In this document: piece after piece, positions 7,230 through 16,862 of the stretch
Position numbering within the stretch: the first letter of the stretch is position 1
How the letters are laid out: every line of letters starts with the position of its first letter
Origin: Hyphobacterium sp. CCMP332
Lineage (GTDB): Bacteria; Bacteroidota; Bacteroidia; Cytophagales; CCMP332
NCBI GenBank assembly: GCA_014323545.1
Contig: CP058647.1
Span: 1,208,501-1,272,500, forward strand
Reading direction: 5' to 3'
Length of the DNA stretch: 64,000 nt
Position numbers and translations under genes: made by a program
Notes under the pieces: model-generated
The model's input: only the letters and a program-made list of their open reading frames with translations
Told to the model about the DNA's origin: nothing
The model's database searches: none

Positions 7230-7564
7230 TGTTTATATACCTTCTCATATTGCATAATTTTTTTTCGACAGAAATACTACATCAAAAAACTCAGACCTTT
7301 TGCGAATTAAAAGGTGCCGTGTATATCGAAAGGGAAGACCGCAATCTTGCGCATTACACAGTTTACGAGGAGGAATCAGAGGCATTTGCACAAATGCTGA
7401 TTTATGAAGAATACAGCCGCACCTATGCTGATAAGGCGGGTTTGTGGTATTTTGTAAACAATCGGGGCATGGCTGACTTTAGCATATATTTCGAAAAAGA
7501 AGCCGGAATGGCTGATTTCAGTATTTATTTCACTGAAACTGCATCTTTTGCAGGCTGTCAATAA
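7229..7564 (+). CDS. Small DUF6150-like protein with repeated beta motif
   Basis: 111 residues with a hydrophobic N-terminus (1-16). The C-terminal half repeats short beta units: NRGMADFSIYFEKEA and GMADFSIYFTETA occur back to back, preceded by a similar KAGLWYFVNN segment. Repeats of this length with small-residue turns resemble the DUF6150 or septoil-knot type of small Bacteroidetes protein, but the match is from memory and uncertain. The gene overlaps the tpiA stop by one base and ends one base before the likely prmA ATG, so it is co-transcribed with both. No function is known. Confidence 0.6.
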   Translation: MFIYLLILHNFFSTEILHQKTQTFCELKGAVYIEREDRNLAHYTVYEEESEAFAQMLIYEEYSRTYADKAGLWYFVNNRGMADFSIYFEKEAGMADFSIYFTETASFAGCQ

Positions 7565-7565
7565 G

Positions 7566-8408
7566 ATGCCCGAATTTTATAGCCTCAGGATTAAATCAGA
7601 TAATCCTCTCCCCGAATATTTAAGTATCCTTCTTGATAATTACGGTTTTGAAGGCATAATCGAACATTCCGATAATGAAATAGAAGCTTTTATCAGATCT
7701 GAGCATTTTAAAAAGGATATTATATCTGATTTTCTAAAGGAGTTTACAAATGATGAGGGCATTCAGGTAAATATTTCAAAAGTTGAAGAAAAGAACTGGA
7801 ATGAAACCTGGGAATCCTCTTTTGAAGCAATAGAAATTGATAACAAACTAAGAATCAGAGCCCCATTTCACCCTACTTCAGATAAATTTGATATTGAAAT
7901 AATAATTGAACCTAAAATGTCATTTGGAACAGGACACCATGCTACGACCTATCAAATGGCACAATTAATGCTCCAAAAGCATATAGAAGATCAATATGTA
8001 TTGGATGCGGGTTGTGGTACCGGGCTTTTATCGATCCTTGCAGAAAAACTGGGTGCCAAAAAAGTAAGCGGTTTCGATGTGGAAGAATGGGCTTTCAATA
8101 ATAGTCTTGAAAATCTGAAATTGAATAATTGTACAAAAACAAACGTTTTTAAAGGTGATGCCCAAAAATTGCCTTATGATCAAAAGGACTATGATTTGAT
8201 ACTGGCCAATATCACTAAAAATATCTTAAAAGAAGATATTCCCGTATATTTGAACTGTTTACGACCGGGTGGTACTTTAATGATTAGTGGATTTTTTGAG
8301 GAAGATATTCCGGAAATGCAATATTTTTCTAAAAATCTTGGATTAGAGGTCATAAAAACGAAAACTAAAAATAACTGGGCAGCTTTGGAGCTTCATAAAA
8401 TAAGGTGA
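7566..8408 (+). CDS. prmA: Ribosomal protein L11 methyltransferase
   Basis: About 280 residues. A small N-terminal substrate domain is followed by a class I SAM-dependent methyltransferase fold: motif I VLDAGCGTGLLS near residue 145, a GTGHHATT segment before it that is typical of PrmA, and the LANITKN post-motif-II signature. It trimethylates ribosomal protein L11 at several amino groups. I prefer the ATG at 7566, immediately after the upstream stop, over an in-frame TTG at 7548. Its TGA overlaps the GTG start of the giant gene that follows. Confidence 0.95.
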   Translation: MPEFYSLRIKSDNPLPEYLSILLDNYGFEGIIEHSDNEIEAFIRSEHFKKDIISDFLKEFTNDEGIQVNISKVEEKNWNETWESSFEAIEIDNKLRIRAPFHPTSDKFDIEIIIEPKMSFGTGHHATTYQMAQLMLQKHIEDQYVLDAGCGTGLLSILAEKLGAKKVSGFDVEEWAFNNSLENLKLNNCTKTNVFKGDAQKLPYDQKDYDLILANITKNILKEDIPVYLNCLRPGGTLMISGFFEEDIPEMQYFSKNLGLEVIKTKTKNNWAALELHKIR

Positions 8409-11400
8409 AAAAATCCCTGATCATATCGATAATTTTCGTTTTGGTCTCGATAAGTGCAAAATCACAATACATTTACTTATCGGAGGATCCATCTTTGTTT
8501 GTAGAGCAGGCAGACTCACTATTAAAGCAATGGGGTAATATTGGTGACTCAACATCCAATAATTTCGCCTCGGTTTGGTTTGATCTGAACTCCGAGGATC
8601 AGGATAAGGTCATAACTATTTCCAAAACGTTTAGAGACAGAAAATACCCTGTAAATCCATTTTTCGTTGTTTTTTATAATGCGCTTTACAATGGCGTATA
8701 TGGTGAATTTGCTGAGAAAATAAATCTGAGTGAATTCCTTGACGTGGCCCAAAAACTTGTTGAAAATGCAGAAGACCCAAAAGACCTGCTTCGCTATTTT
8801 ATAACTTCCAGAAACCTTTTCCAACACGGAGCACTTTACTACCATCAATACAATGTTTTATCCATTCCCGAAGGAAGTAATTTCGTTTTTGAATACGTAG
8901 ATGCTCCTTCCTTTATTGATCCTATTATTCCGCAAGAAGTTGAAGAAGCATTAAAAGATGATTTTGATGAGGGCCTTAGCGAAACCGGAGAAAGCGAAGA
9001 AGAATGGTCAGAGGATGACTGGAGCGATAATGATTGGAGCGATGATAGCTGGGATGATGATTCCTGGGACGATGACAGCTGGGACGATGATTCCTGGGAT
9101 GACAAAGATGAATCGCTGGCCAATTTTGATGATGACGAAAACCTGGATAATTACGGAGCCTTTGAGGATCCATTTGCTTCTCCCGCACCGGCAGCTGATT
9201 TGCCTGCAATAGAAGGTGCAACTATAAAAATAGAAAACGCCGATTTTGAGTTTTTCAGTCCCTATGACACATTTGAATTGCAAAATGTGAGCGGTACTTA
9301 TGTCTTCGGAAGCAGAAATTTTGTAGGTGACACCGGTTCAATGGCAATAATTATTCCATTGGGTGATTACGAATCTGAAGCTGAAATCACATTTAGCAAA
9401 TTTGCATTTAATACGATTTCACCGTCAATATCGGCTGAAAATGCACTGCTCTCCTTTTCTGATCTTTTCGATGAAGATATAAGTGGTTCATTTACTGTTA
9501 AAAGTAAAGCTCCCGAAGCACCCGGAAGGAAATACCCCGTTTTCAGATCCTATAAAAGTAATTACGAATACAAAAATATTGGAGAGGGTGTAAAACTCAT
9601 TGGTGGTTTTACCTTGCTTGGAGACAAGATTAATACGCAGGGTCTTGACCTCGGTAAAAACTATATTGAAATAGAAAGAGATAATGAACTTGTATTAAAA
9701 GGAAGCTCGCCTCGATTTTATGTGCGCGATACTTTACTTAAATCACATAAAGTGGATTTGGTAATATATCAAAACAGGGACTCACTCATGCATCCTTCCA
9801 TGGAACTTAATTATGACATGTCCAATTCATTTTTGACGCTCTATTGGGAAAAAGGAACATTCCAGGACAGGCCCATGATCGATTCCTATCACAATGTGGA
9901 CATCAAAGCCGATAAACTCAGCTGGGATCTGAACTCACAGGAAATAAATTTTGGAATAATAAACGGCAGGTCAGACGTACCGGCAGTGGTGCGATCGCTG
10001 GATAATTTTGATGATCAGGAATACCTCAGAGTGAAAGGAATAAATCAATTTCATCCGGTGCAGGTTGCGGCTTACTTTTCCTTGAAGAAAAGAATGGAGG
10101 AATTCTCCTTTTTTGAACTGGCCGAAGCTTATAAAATTAAACCGGAAATAATGAAATCGGCTGTAAAAAGGGCAGCCGGGAAAGGCTATCTGGAATTTGA
10201 TGAGCATACCGGTTTGATAAGAATAAATTCTAAAACAAAACACGCTTACAATTCTAATTTCAAAAAAGAGGATTACGATAATATGGAGTGGTATTCAATT
10301 TCTCCAACAGGTCAGAATATTACTCTTCAATTGGATTCTAATGCATTGATAATTAGAGGGGTTGAACGAGAAATTGTAAGTAAGGCATTGAAAGTTTATT
10401 ACAAACCCGACAGTGGAGAAGTTGTGTTGAAAGAAAACCGAAATTTTACATTTAACGGGGAAATAAGAGCCGGTAATTACAGTGTAAAAGGAAAGAATTT
10501 TGATTTCAATTATGATGATTTCACCATGAATCTCAACCAGATTGATTCTATTCGATTCAATTTATCCAATGATTCGACCGGGGAATCTTCGGAAAGAAAA
10601 ATTCTAGGTGGTGAAGTAGAAAATACAGGTGGAATGTTTTATCTCAACGAACCGAACAATAAGTCAGGAAGACATGACTTGCCTCAATACCCCATACTGG
10701 ATGTTACCAAGCCTTCTTATGTCTATTTTGATGACCCGGATATTTTGGGAGGGTCTTATGACAGGAAAGTATACTTTGAAATCCCCAAGTTTAAAATTGA
10801 CACCCTCGCAAGTGATAACCCAAGTGTGATTAATGTTAAGGGAACATTTCATTCGGGAGGAATCATACCTGATTTTGAAACAGAATTAATTGTAAATAAG
10901 GACCTGTCACTTGGTTTTACCTATCAATTGCCCGAGGAAGGCTATCCTGTTTTTGGCAACGAAGAAGCGCGCTATTACAATGAGGTGAAAATGAATACCA
11001 AAGGACTAAATGGCGATGGCACATTCAATTATCTCACCTCTACAACAGATGCTAAAAATGTCATTTTCTATCAGGATTCAATGGTTGTGCAGGATGCGGT
11101 TGTGGATGTAAAAGCAGGAGAAACAGAATACGGTGATTACCCGGATGCAAAAAGTGCTGATGCCAGAGCTGTTTTGATGGCTTCAAATGAAAGATATATT
11201 ATAAACTCCAAAGGCCGCGAAATGGTGGATTTGTACAATGGCAAAGCCCAATTGGAAGGTGCCGCCATGATCTCAAAAAAAGGAATGTTTGGAATTGGAG
11301 ATGTGCGTACTCAGGGAACCGACTCGCGATCGCAGAATTTCAGATTTTCAAAAAACAGCTTTACTGCAAGAGATGCAGATTTCTTTATCGAAGCCTATGA

Positions 11401-14400
11401 CCAGGATACCTTTGCCCTCACCGCTCACGATGCCAAGCTTTTTTTCGATTTTGATAAAAATACGGCCCGTCTGGAACCTGAAAAAGAAGGGGATGCGGTC
11501 ATATCCTTGCCATTGATGGCCTATAAAACCTCCATACCTGTAGGAACCTGGGATTTGGATAAACAAACATTTACCATGGTGAAACCGGACTATGTGGACA
11601 TCGAAAATTCATATTTCTATTCTACACTCGAAGATCAGGACTCTCTGGCTTTCAGTGGAGAATCAGCAGTTTATGATGCTGTGGCCTCAATGTTGACGGT
11701 TAAAGGTGTTCCGGGTGTTTATGTGGCCGATGCTTTTATTACTCCCGGTGATAGTACCATCATTATTGACGAAAGCACCCTGATTCAACCGCTCAGCAAT
11801 GCGAGTATTGTAATGGATGCCCATGAAAAATATCACTATTTGAATAATGCGGAAGTAGATATTTATACACGCACAAAATTTGATGCCGATGCTAGCTATG
11901 TTTATGTTAATAGTGCCAAAGACACCATGAATATTCTTTTTGAAGGAATGTTTCAGATTCCTGCAGAAGAAGGAAAACGCAAATCCGATTCAGTCACTTC
12001 TGCCGAAAGTTATATTGAAGAAGATGCCAATTTTTATATCGCTCCTAAAATTCTTTACCAGGGAGATGTTGCTGTATATGCCAATCAGCCATATCTGAAT
12101 TTTAACGGCGAGATAAGGTTGGATTTGACCCATTCAGATGAATTTAACGACTGGCTGCCTTTTGTTTACAACGGCGATCCTTATGACATTCAAATTGAGC
12201 TTAAGGATGAAAGAGAATTGGAGGAAGACGAACCAATGCTTACCACAGGTATCCATGTCGATGGCGGAGAATCTCAAATGTATTATACCTTGCTGTCGAG
12301 CAAAAGAATGGATGAAGACCCCGATATTTTCAAAGTAACCGGCTTGTTGGCCATCGATGCTGAAACCGGTGTTTTCGAAGTGGGAAGCAAGGAAAAACTT
12401 TCAGGAGAAACCAATAGCGGGAATTTATTTTCATTTAACGATTCCTCTTCTATTGTAAAATTTGAAGGCGAATTTAATCTCTATGGCTATATGCCAATTG
12501 AGATAAGCGCCAAATCATATGGAAAAGGCCGTGTTAATATCGATAGTGGAAATTACACTTTTAATACCCTGACCTATTTGAATTTTCCAATTCCCGGACC
12601 GGCACTCAATGCTATGGGTAAGGACATGTCGGAAAGCACACAATATGTTGACAATCTTAAAGAAGCTTCGAAAAGCAGCTATGAAGTGATTTACAAACTG
12701 AGTCAAATGATAGGTGAAAAAGCTGCTGAAAATTACAATGAGCAATTGTATTTAGAATACATCCCACTTCATGCTGTTTCCGGCAAATTCAATAAAAGTA
12801 TTTTATTTTCCGATCTCGATTTAAAATGGCATAAAGAAGAAGGCGCCTTGTACTCAGGAGATACGGTAGGTATTTCGAGTATCGGTAAAAACGATATTAA
12901 CGGGCGAATCAGGGGTTATTATGAAATAAAGAAAATTTATGAAGATGAAATAGTAAATCTTTTTATTGAATTGATGCCTGGCTGCTGGTATTACTTTTCA
13001 TATGACGACGGAAGATTGTCAACATTTTCATCTAACCATGTTTATAATGAAATAATAGAATCAAAATCCAAGACACCTGAAAGTGGTACCTCACAAGGTG
13101 AAATATATCTGGCTTCTGCTGATTTATACGAAGTGAGCGATTACATCAAATACTACAATGAAACCTATTTGGGTAGAATGCTAAGCGATCAGGATATAAA
13201 CTTAAAAGTGAGCAAACCCGAAGTTGAAGACAAATACGTGGGTGGAAAAGAATTCAATGACAGCGGTTCCGAGTCAGGATGGGAAGAAGATCCCATTGAA
13301 GAAGAGTCGGGATGGGGCACAGAAGAGGAATACGATGATGGTTGGGGCGTGCCAATAGAAGAAGAAAAAGACAATTCAGATCAGATTGTACCATCAGAAA
13401 CCGGGCAGGAGGAAGAAAACATTGAATCAGTCCCATTTGGTGGATCTGAGCCTGAGGAAGAAGAAGACGAAGATTGGGGCTGGGGGGATGAATCGCAGGA
13501 ATCCAACATAATCGGAGCTCCGCCTAAAGAAGAGAAGAGGAAAAAAGAAAAAAGAGTAAAAGAAAAACGATCTAAAAAAGAACCGATTCTTGTTGATGAA
13601 CCAAAAGAAGAAGAACAGGATAGCGGCTGGGGATTTGGTGATGAGCCAAAAGAAGATGATGATGGATGGGGTTTTGGAAGTGAAAAGGAAGAAAAACCGG
13701 TAATAGTATCAGATAAAAAAGAAAAAGAAGACAAAATTGTAGTTGAAGAAGAAGATGATGATCTGGGATGGGGATTTGGTGATGAGGAAGAAAAAGTAGA
13801 GATAAAGTCTAAAAAGGATAAAGAGCCGGAAGAGAAAAAGATTATTGTGGAAGAGGAGGAGGATTCCGGTTGGGGATTTGGCGATGATGAAGAAGAAAGC
13901 ATAGAAATTAAGTCGAAGGATGACAAGAAAGTAGAAGAGAAAAAAATTGTTGTTGAAGAAGAGGATGATGATTCCGGTTGGGGTTTTGGTGGAGATGATG
14001 ATTCGGTAGAAATTGTAAAGGATAAGGAAGAAGAAGAGCGCAAGGCAAAAGAAGAGGCCGAAAGAAAAGCAAGAGAAGAAAAAGAACGCAAAGCAAGAGA
14101 AGAGGCTGAGCGCAAAGCCAAAGAAGAAGCAGACCGTATAGCCAGAGAAGAGGCTGAGAAAAAAGCACGGGAAGAAGCCGAGAAAAAGGCCAAGGAAGAA
14201 GCGCAGAAGAAAATAGTAGTTGAAGAAGAGGATGATGATTTAGGATGGGGATTTGATGATGATGATGAGTCAGTAGAGATTGTCAATGATAAAAAAGAAC
14301 AGGAGGCTGAAGCACAAAGACTAAAAGAAGCCGAGGCATTAAAAGCCAAAAAGGAAGAAGAAAGAAAATTAAAAGAAGAAGAAGAGAAAAAGGCAAAAGA

Positions 14401-14875
14401 AGCTGAAGAACTCAGAAAGCAAGAAGAAGCAGAGAAAAAGGCAAGAGAAGAGGCAGAACGCAAAGCCATAGAAGAAGCTGACCGAAAAGTGCGGGAAGAG
14501 CAAGAGCAAAAGGAAAGAGAAGCTGCTGAGCAAAAAGCCCGGGAAGAAGAAGAAAAGAAAAAAATTGTAATCGAAGATGAAGATGATGATTCCGGTTGGG
14601 GTTTTGGTGGAGATGATGAATCTGTTGAGATTATCAATGATAAAAAAGAAAAAGAGGAAGAAGCGCTGAAGAAAAAAGAAGCAGAGGAATTAAAAGCTAA
14701 GGAAGAGGAAGAAAGAAAAAAGAAAGAAGCGGAAGAATTGAAAGCCAAAGAAGAAGAAGAAAAGAAAAAGAAAGAGGAAGAAGAGAAGAAGAAAAAAGAA
14801 GAAGAGGCTAAAAAGAAAAAGGAAGAAGCCGACCCATTTGAAAGCGATGAAGAGGATGATTGGGACGGTTTTTAA
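8405..14875 (+). CDS. Giant exported protein with acidic WD repeats and charged GWGF-repeat tail
   Basis: 2,156 residues. There is a signal peptide (about 1-20) and a helical N-terminal region. An Asp/Ser/Trp-rich segment (about 198-235) contains repeated DDSWDDDSWD units. A very long beta-rich body (about 260-1600) is built of short strand pairs such as KNFDFNYDDFTMNL and DAKLFFDFDKNTARL, resembling stacked OstA/AsmA-like strands only in general look. The tail from about 1620 has seven GWGFG/GWGFD motifs in acidic patches, alternating with E/K/A coiled-coil repeats, and ends in DDWDGF. I recognise no family. The GTG start overlaps the prmA stop, so it is translationally coupled to a housekeeping operon. 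Envelope or surface location is inferred from the signal peptide. Confidence 0.85.
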   Translation: MKKSLIISIIFVLVSISAKSQYIYLSEDPSLFVEQADSLLKQWGNIGDSTSNNFASVWFDLNSEDQDKVITISKTFRDRKYPVNPFFVVFYNALYNGVYGEFAEKINLSEFLDVAQKLVENAEDPKDLLRYFITSRNLFQHGALYYHQYNVLSIPEGSNFVFEYVDAPSFIDPIIPQEVEEALKDDFDEGLSETGESEEEWSEDDWSDNDWSDDSWDDDSWDDDSWDDDSWDDKDESLANFDDDENLDNYGAFEDPFASPAPAADLPAIEGATIKIENADFEFFSPYDTFELQNVSGTYVFGSRNFVGDTGSMAIIIPLGDYESEAEITFSKFAFNTISPSISAENALLSFSDLFDEDISGSFTVKSKAPEAPGRKYPVFRSYKSNYEYKNIGEGVKLIGGFTLLGDKINTQGLDLGKNYIEIERDNELVLKGSSPRFYVRDTLLKSHKVDLVIYQNRDSLMHPSMELNYDMSNSFLTLYWEKGTFQDRPMIDSYHNVDIKADKLSWDLNSQEINFGIINGRSDVPAVVRSLDNFDDQEYLRVKGINQFHPVQVAAYFSLKKRMEEFSFFELAEAYKIKPEIMKSAVKRAAGKGYLEFDEHTGLIRINSKTKHAYNSNFKKEDYDNMEWYSISPTGQNITLQLDSNALIIRGVEREIVSKALKVYYKPDSGEVVLKENRNFTFNGEIRAGNYSVKGKNFDFNYDDFTMNLNQIDSIRFNLSNDSTGESSERKILGGEVENTGGMFYLNEPNNKSGRHDLPQYPILDVTKPSYVYFDDPDILGGSYDRKVYFEIPKFKIDTLASDNPSVINVKGTFHSGGIIPDFETELIVNKDLSLGFTYQLPEEGYPVFGNEEARYYNEVKMNTKGLNGDGTFNYLTSTTDAKNVIFYQDSMVVQDAVVDVKAGETEYGDYPDAKSADARAVLMASNERYIINSKGREMVDLYNGKAQLEGAAMISKKGMFGIGDVRTQGTDSRSQNFRFSKNSFTARDADFFIEAYDQDTFALTAHDAKLFFDFDKNTARLEPEKEGDAVISLPLMAYKTSIPVGTWDLDKQTFTMVKPDYVDIENSYFYSTLEDQDSLAFSGESAVYDAVASMLTVKGVPGVYVADAFITPGDSTIIIDESTLIQPLSNASIVMDAHEKYHYLNNAEVDIYTRTKFDADASYVYVNSAKDTMNILFEGMFQIPAEEGKRKSDSVTSAESYIEEDANFYIAPKILYQGDVAVYANQPYLNFNGEIRLDLTHSDEFNDWLPFVYNGDPYDIQIELKDERELEEDEPMLTTGIHVDGGESQMYYTLLSSKRMDEDPDIFKVTGLLAIDAETGVFEVGSKEKLSGETNSGNLFSFNDSSSIVKFEGEFNLYGYMPIEISAKSYGKGRVNIDSGNYTFNTLTYLNFPIPGPALNAMGKDMSESTQYVDNLKEASKSSYEVIYKLSQMIGEKAAENYNEQLYLEYIPLHAVSGKFNKSILFSDLDLKWHKEEGALYSGDTVGISSIGKNDINGRIRGYYEIKKIYEDEIVNLFIELMPGCWYYFSYDDGRLSTFSSNHVYNEIIESKSKTPESGTSQGEIYLASADLYEVSDYIKYYNETYLGRMLSDQDINLKVSKPEVEDKYVGGKEFNDSGSESGWEEDPIEEESGWGTEEEYDDGWGVPIEEEKDNSDQIVPSETGQEEENIESVPFGGSEPEEEEDEDWGWGDESQESNIIGAPPKEEKRKKEKRVKEKRSKKEPILVDEPKEEEQDSGWGFGDEPKEDDDGWGFGSEKEEKPVIVSDKKEKEDKIVVEEEDDDLGWGFGDEEEKVEIKSKKDKEPEEKKIIVEEEEDSGWGFGDDEEESIEIKSKDDKKVEEKKIVVEEEDDDSGWGFGGDDDSVEIVKDKEEEERKAKEEAERKAREEKERKAREEAERKAKEEADRIAREEAEKKAREEAEKKAKEEAQKKIVVEEEDDDLGWGFDDDDESVEIVNDKKEQEAEAQRLKEAEALKAKKEEERKLKEEEEKKAKEAEELRKQEEAEKKAREEAERKAIEEADRKVREEQEQKEREAAEQKAREEEEKKKIVIEDEDDDSGWGFGGDDESVEIINDKKEKEEEALKKKEAEELKAKEEEERKKKEAEELKAKEEEEKKKKEEEEKKKKEEEAKKKKEEADPFESDEEDDWDGF
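9041..9100 (+). repeat. 30-bp tandem repeat inside the giant gene
   Basis: Two adjacent 30-bp units each encode DDSWDDDSWD, with only synonymous differences. Related but degenerate SDDW/SDNDW units precede them from about 9004. This is an expandable coding repeat, so copy number may differ among strains. Confidence 0.8.
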
Positions 14876-14951
14876 TTTTGTGATTTTGGGAAAACATGCT
14901 CAAAATCCGTATTATTGCACTTCGCTGAGAAACTAAACGCTAATTACTTTC

Positions 14952-15614
14952 GTGAATATCGAACTATTGGATTCCCTGTTTTTTGTTATTCTGACGATAA
15001 TCGCAGCCTATTTACTGGGTTCGATTCCATCGGCGGTTTGGTATGGACAAGCCTTTTTTGGCATTGATGTCCGCGATTATGGAAGCGGCAATGCCGGGGC
15101 CACCAATACTTTTAGAGTTTTGGGCAAAAGGGCAGGCTCCATAGTAATGGCCATAGATATTTTGAAAGGCTGGACGGCAAGTTCTCTTCCTTGGTTTCTG
15201 GTGATCTGGGATATAATTCCTGCCGATGACCTGATTCTTTATCAATTATTACATGGAGTGGCGGCCGTATTAGGCCATGTGTTTCCTATATATGCCAATT
15301 TCAAAGGCGGAAAAGGCGTTGCAACACTATTTGGGATGGTGTTGGCCATTCAACTCAATGTGGCATTACTATGTGTAGGAATCTTTATTCTTGTATTAAT
15401 TCTTTCCAAATATGTTTCCCTAGGCTCAATGATTGGCACTCTTGCCTTTCCCGTATTGCTAATGTTGCCGAGATTTAACCCCGAAGAGCCGGCACTCATT
15501 ATTTTTGGCTTTGCGATGTTCGCCATCGTTATGCTCACCCACCAAAAAAATCTCAGAAGGATTTTGAAAGGTGAGGAGAGTAAGGCGAATATAAGATTGA
15601 GAAAAAGAGAATAG
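14952..15614 (+). CDS. plsY: Glycerol-3-phosphate acyltransferase PlsY
   Basis: A 220-residue integral membrane enzyme that acylates glycerol-3-phosphate from acyl-phosphate, the first step of phospholipid synthesis. The family motifs are present: GSIPSA near the start, [15 protein letters not shown] (motif 1), [18 protein letters not shown] (motif 2), and the late cytoplasmic HQKNLRRI (motif 3). Five to seven hydrophobic segments are visible. It starts with GTG at 14952. It is followed two bases later by a GT2 glycosyltransferase, so the two are probably co-transcribed. Confidence 0.97.
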   Translation: MNIELLDSLFFVILTIIAAYLLGSIPSAVWYGQAFFGIDVRDYGSGNAGATNTFRVLGKRAGSIVMAIDILKGWTASSLPWFLVIWDIIPADDLILYQLLHGVAAVLGHVFPIYANFKGGKGVATLFGMVLAIQLNVALLCVGIFILVLILSKYVSLGSMIGTLAFPVLLMLPRFNPEEPALIIFGFAMFAIVMLTHQKNLRRILKGEESKANIRLRKRE

Positions 15615-15616
15615 TA

Positions 15617-16330
15617 TTGGAAAAAAAACTTTCAATTGTAATTCCGGCATACAATGAAGGGCCCACAATTCATTTGATACTGGATAAAATCGGCGAAGTT
15701 CAACTTGAGGCCAATATTGGAAAAGAGCTCATTATTGTAGATGACTGCTCAAGCGATGATACTTTACAAAAAATTCAGGAGTACCAAAAAAGTTCAAAAC
15801 TTGATATTCAGCTTTACAAACACGAAAAAAATCAAGGAAAAGGAGCTGCTTTACATACGGGAATAGAAAAAGCCAGTGGAGATTATATTATAATTCAGGA
15901 TGCAGATCTTGAGTATGATCCAAGGGAGTATAATCAATTATTAAAACCCGTGCTTGAGGGTTTTGCTGATGTCGTCTATGGCTCCCGATTTATGGGTAAT
16001 AATCCACATCGAATTCTATTCTTTTGGCATTCCATCGGCAATAAAGTACTGACTACAATATCCAATATGCTTTCCAATCTGAATCTCACAGATATGGAAA
16101 CCTGCTATAAACTATTCAAGGCTGAAATAATTAAAACCATAGACCTAAAAGAAAAAAGATTTGGTTTTGAACCGGAAGTCACGGCAAAAATTGCCAAATT
16201 AAAAGGAATCCGGATTTACGAAGTAGGTATTTCTTATTATGGAAGAACCTATGAGGAAGGAAAGAAAATAGGCATGAAAGACGCAATTCGGGCCCTGTAT
16301 TGTATGCTTAAATATAATTTATTCAAATAA
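15617..16330 (+). CDS. GT2 glycosyltransferase (polyprenyl-phosphate sugar synthase type)
   Basis: 237 residues. A GT-A glycosyltransferase domain opens with [12 protein letters not shown] and has a DDCSSDDT loop and the metal-binding motif DADLEYDP. No membrane helices follow, as in the short dolichyl- or undecaprenyl-phosphate mannose/glucose synthases that load a sugar onto a lipid carrier for later membrane glycosyltransferases. The start is TTG (15617), two bases after plsY. The membrane glycosyltransferase at 16863 is the natural user of the lipid-linked sugar (inference). Confidence 0.9.
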   Translation: MEKKLSIVIPAYNEGPTIHLILDKIGEVQLEANIGKELIIVDDCSSDDTLQKIQEYQKSSKLDIQLYKHEKNQGKGAALHTGIEKASGDYIIIQDADLEYDPREYNQLLKPVLEGFADVVYGSRFMGNNPHRILFFWHSIGNKVLTTISNMLSNLNLTDMETCYKLFKAEIIKTIDLKEKRFGFEPEVTAKIAKLKGIRIYEVGISYYGRTYEEGKKIGMKDAIRALYCMLKYNLFK

Positions 16331-16340
16331 TCAAGGTGAT

Positions 16341-16838
16341 ATGATTAATACAAAAAATCCTTTTGAAAAGCTTTTGCAAAACATGAGGTTTAGTAAAGCG
16401 AAGCGATATATAAAAGGTGATGTGCTTGATTTTGGAGGGAATGAAGGTGAATTAAAACCATTCGTCAAAGGTGAATATACAATCGTAAACTACGATCACA
16501 GTCCCATGGAGGGCAAAACCTTTGATTCAATAATTAGTCTTGCAGTTATTGAGCATATAGATTATGATGAAGTTTTCAAAATATTTGAAAAATTTCAAAC
16601 AAAATTGAGAAATGGTGGGACGATTTTTTTAACGACTCCGACACCTGCTTCAAAGCCACTATTGGAATTACTAGCCAATATCGGAATTCTGGAAAAGCAG
16701 AATATAGAGGAGCACAAACATTACTGGAATAAAAAGGAAATTACAGAGCTTGCTGAAAAAAATGGATTTGAAATGATAAAATATCAGAAATTTCAACTTG
16801 GTATGAATCAATATGCATTAATGAGGAAACCGGCTTAA
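16341..16838 (+). CDS. Short SAM-dependent methyltransferase
   Basis: A 165-residue class I methyltransferase. The usual glycine-rich motif I is altered to VLDFGGNEGE, but the later signatures are clear: FDSIISLAVIEHID (motif post-II), LRNGGTIFLTTPTP, and a C-terminal HYWNKKEITELAEKNGFE as in methyltransferases of glycan clusters. It is short for the family, lacking an N-terminal helix, yet reads as intact. Its position between two glycosyltransferases suggests it methylates a sugar or lipid-linked intermediate (inference). Confidence 0.85.
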   Translation: MINTKNPFEKLLQNMRFSKAKRYIKGDVLDFGGNEGELKPFVKGEYTIVNYDHSPMEGKTFDSIISLAVIEHIDYDEVFKIFEKFQTKLRNGGTIFLTTPTPASKPLLELLANIGILEKQNIEEHKHYWNKKEITELAEKNGFEMIKYQKFQLGMNQYALMRKPA

Positions 16839-16862
16839 AAAGCCTATTTAATCAATTCAGAG

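Noticed and set aside
8845..9283. Several serine- and isoleucine-rich minus-strand frames
   Set aside because: They come from the Asp/Trp tandem repeat of the giant gene read backward.
13381..14748. 455-residue serine-rich reading frame on the minus strand
   Set aside because: It is the mirror of the polypurine tail of the giant gene. Its residues are almost only S, F, L and A, and there is no start context or domain.
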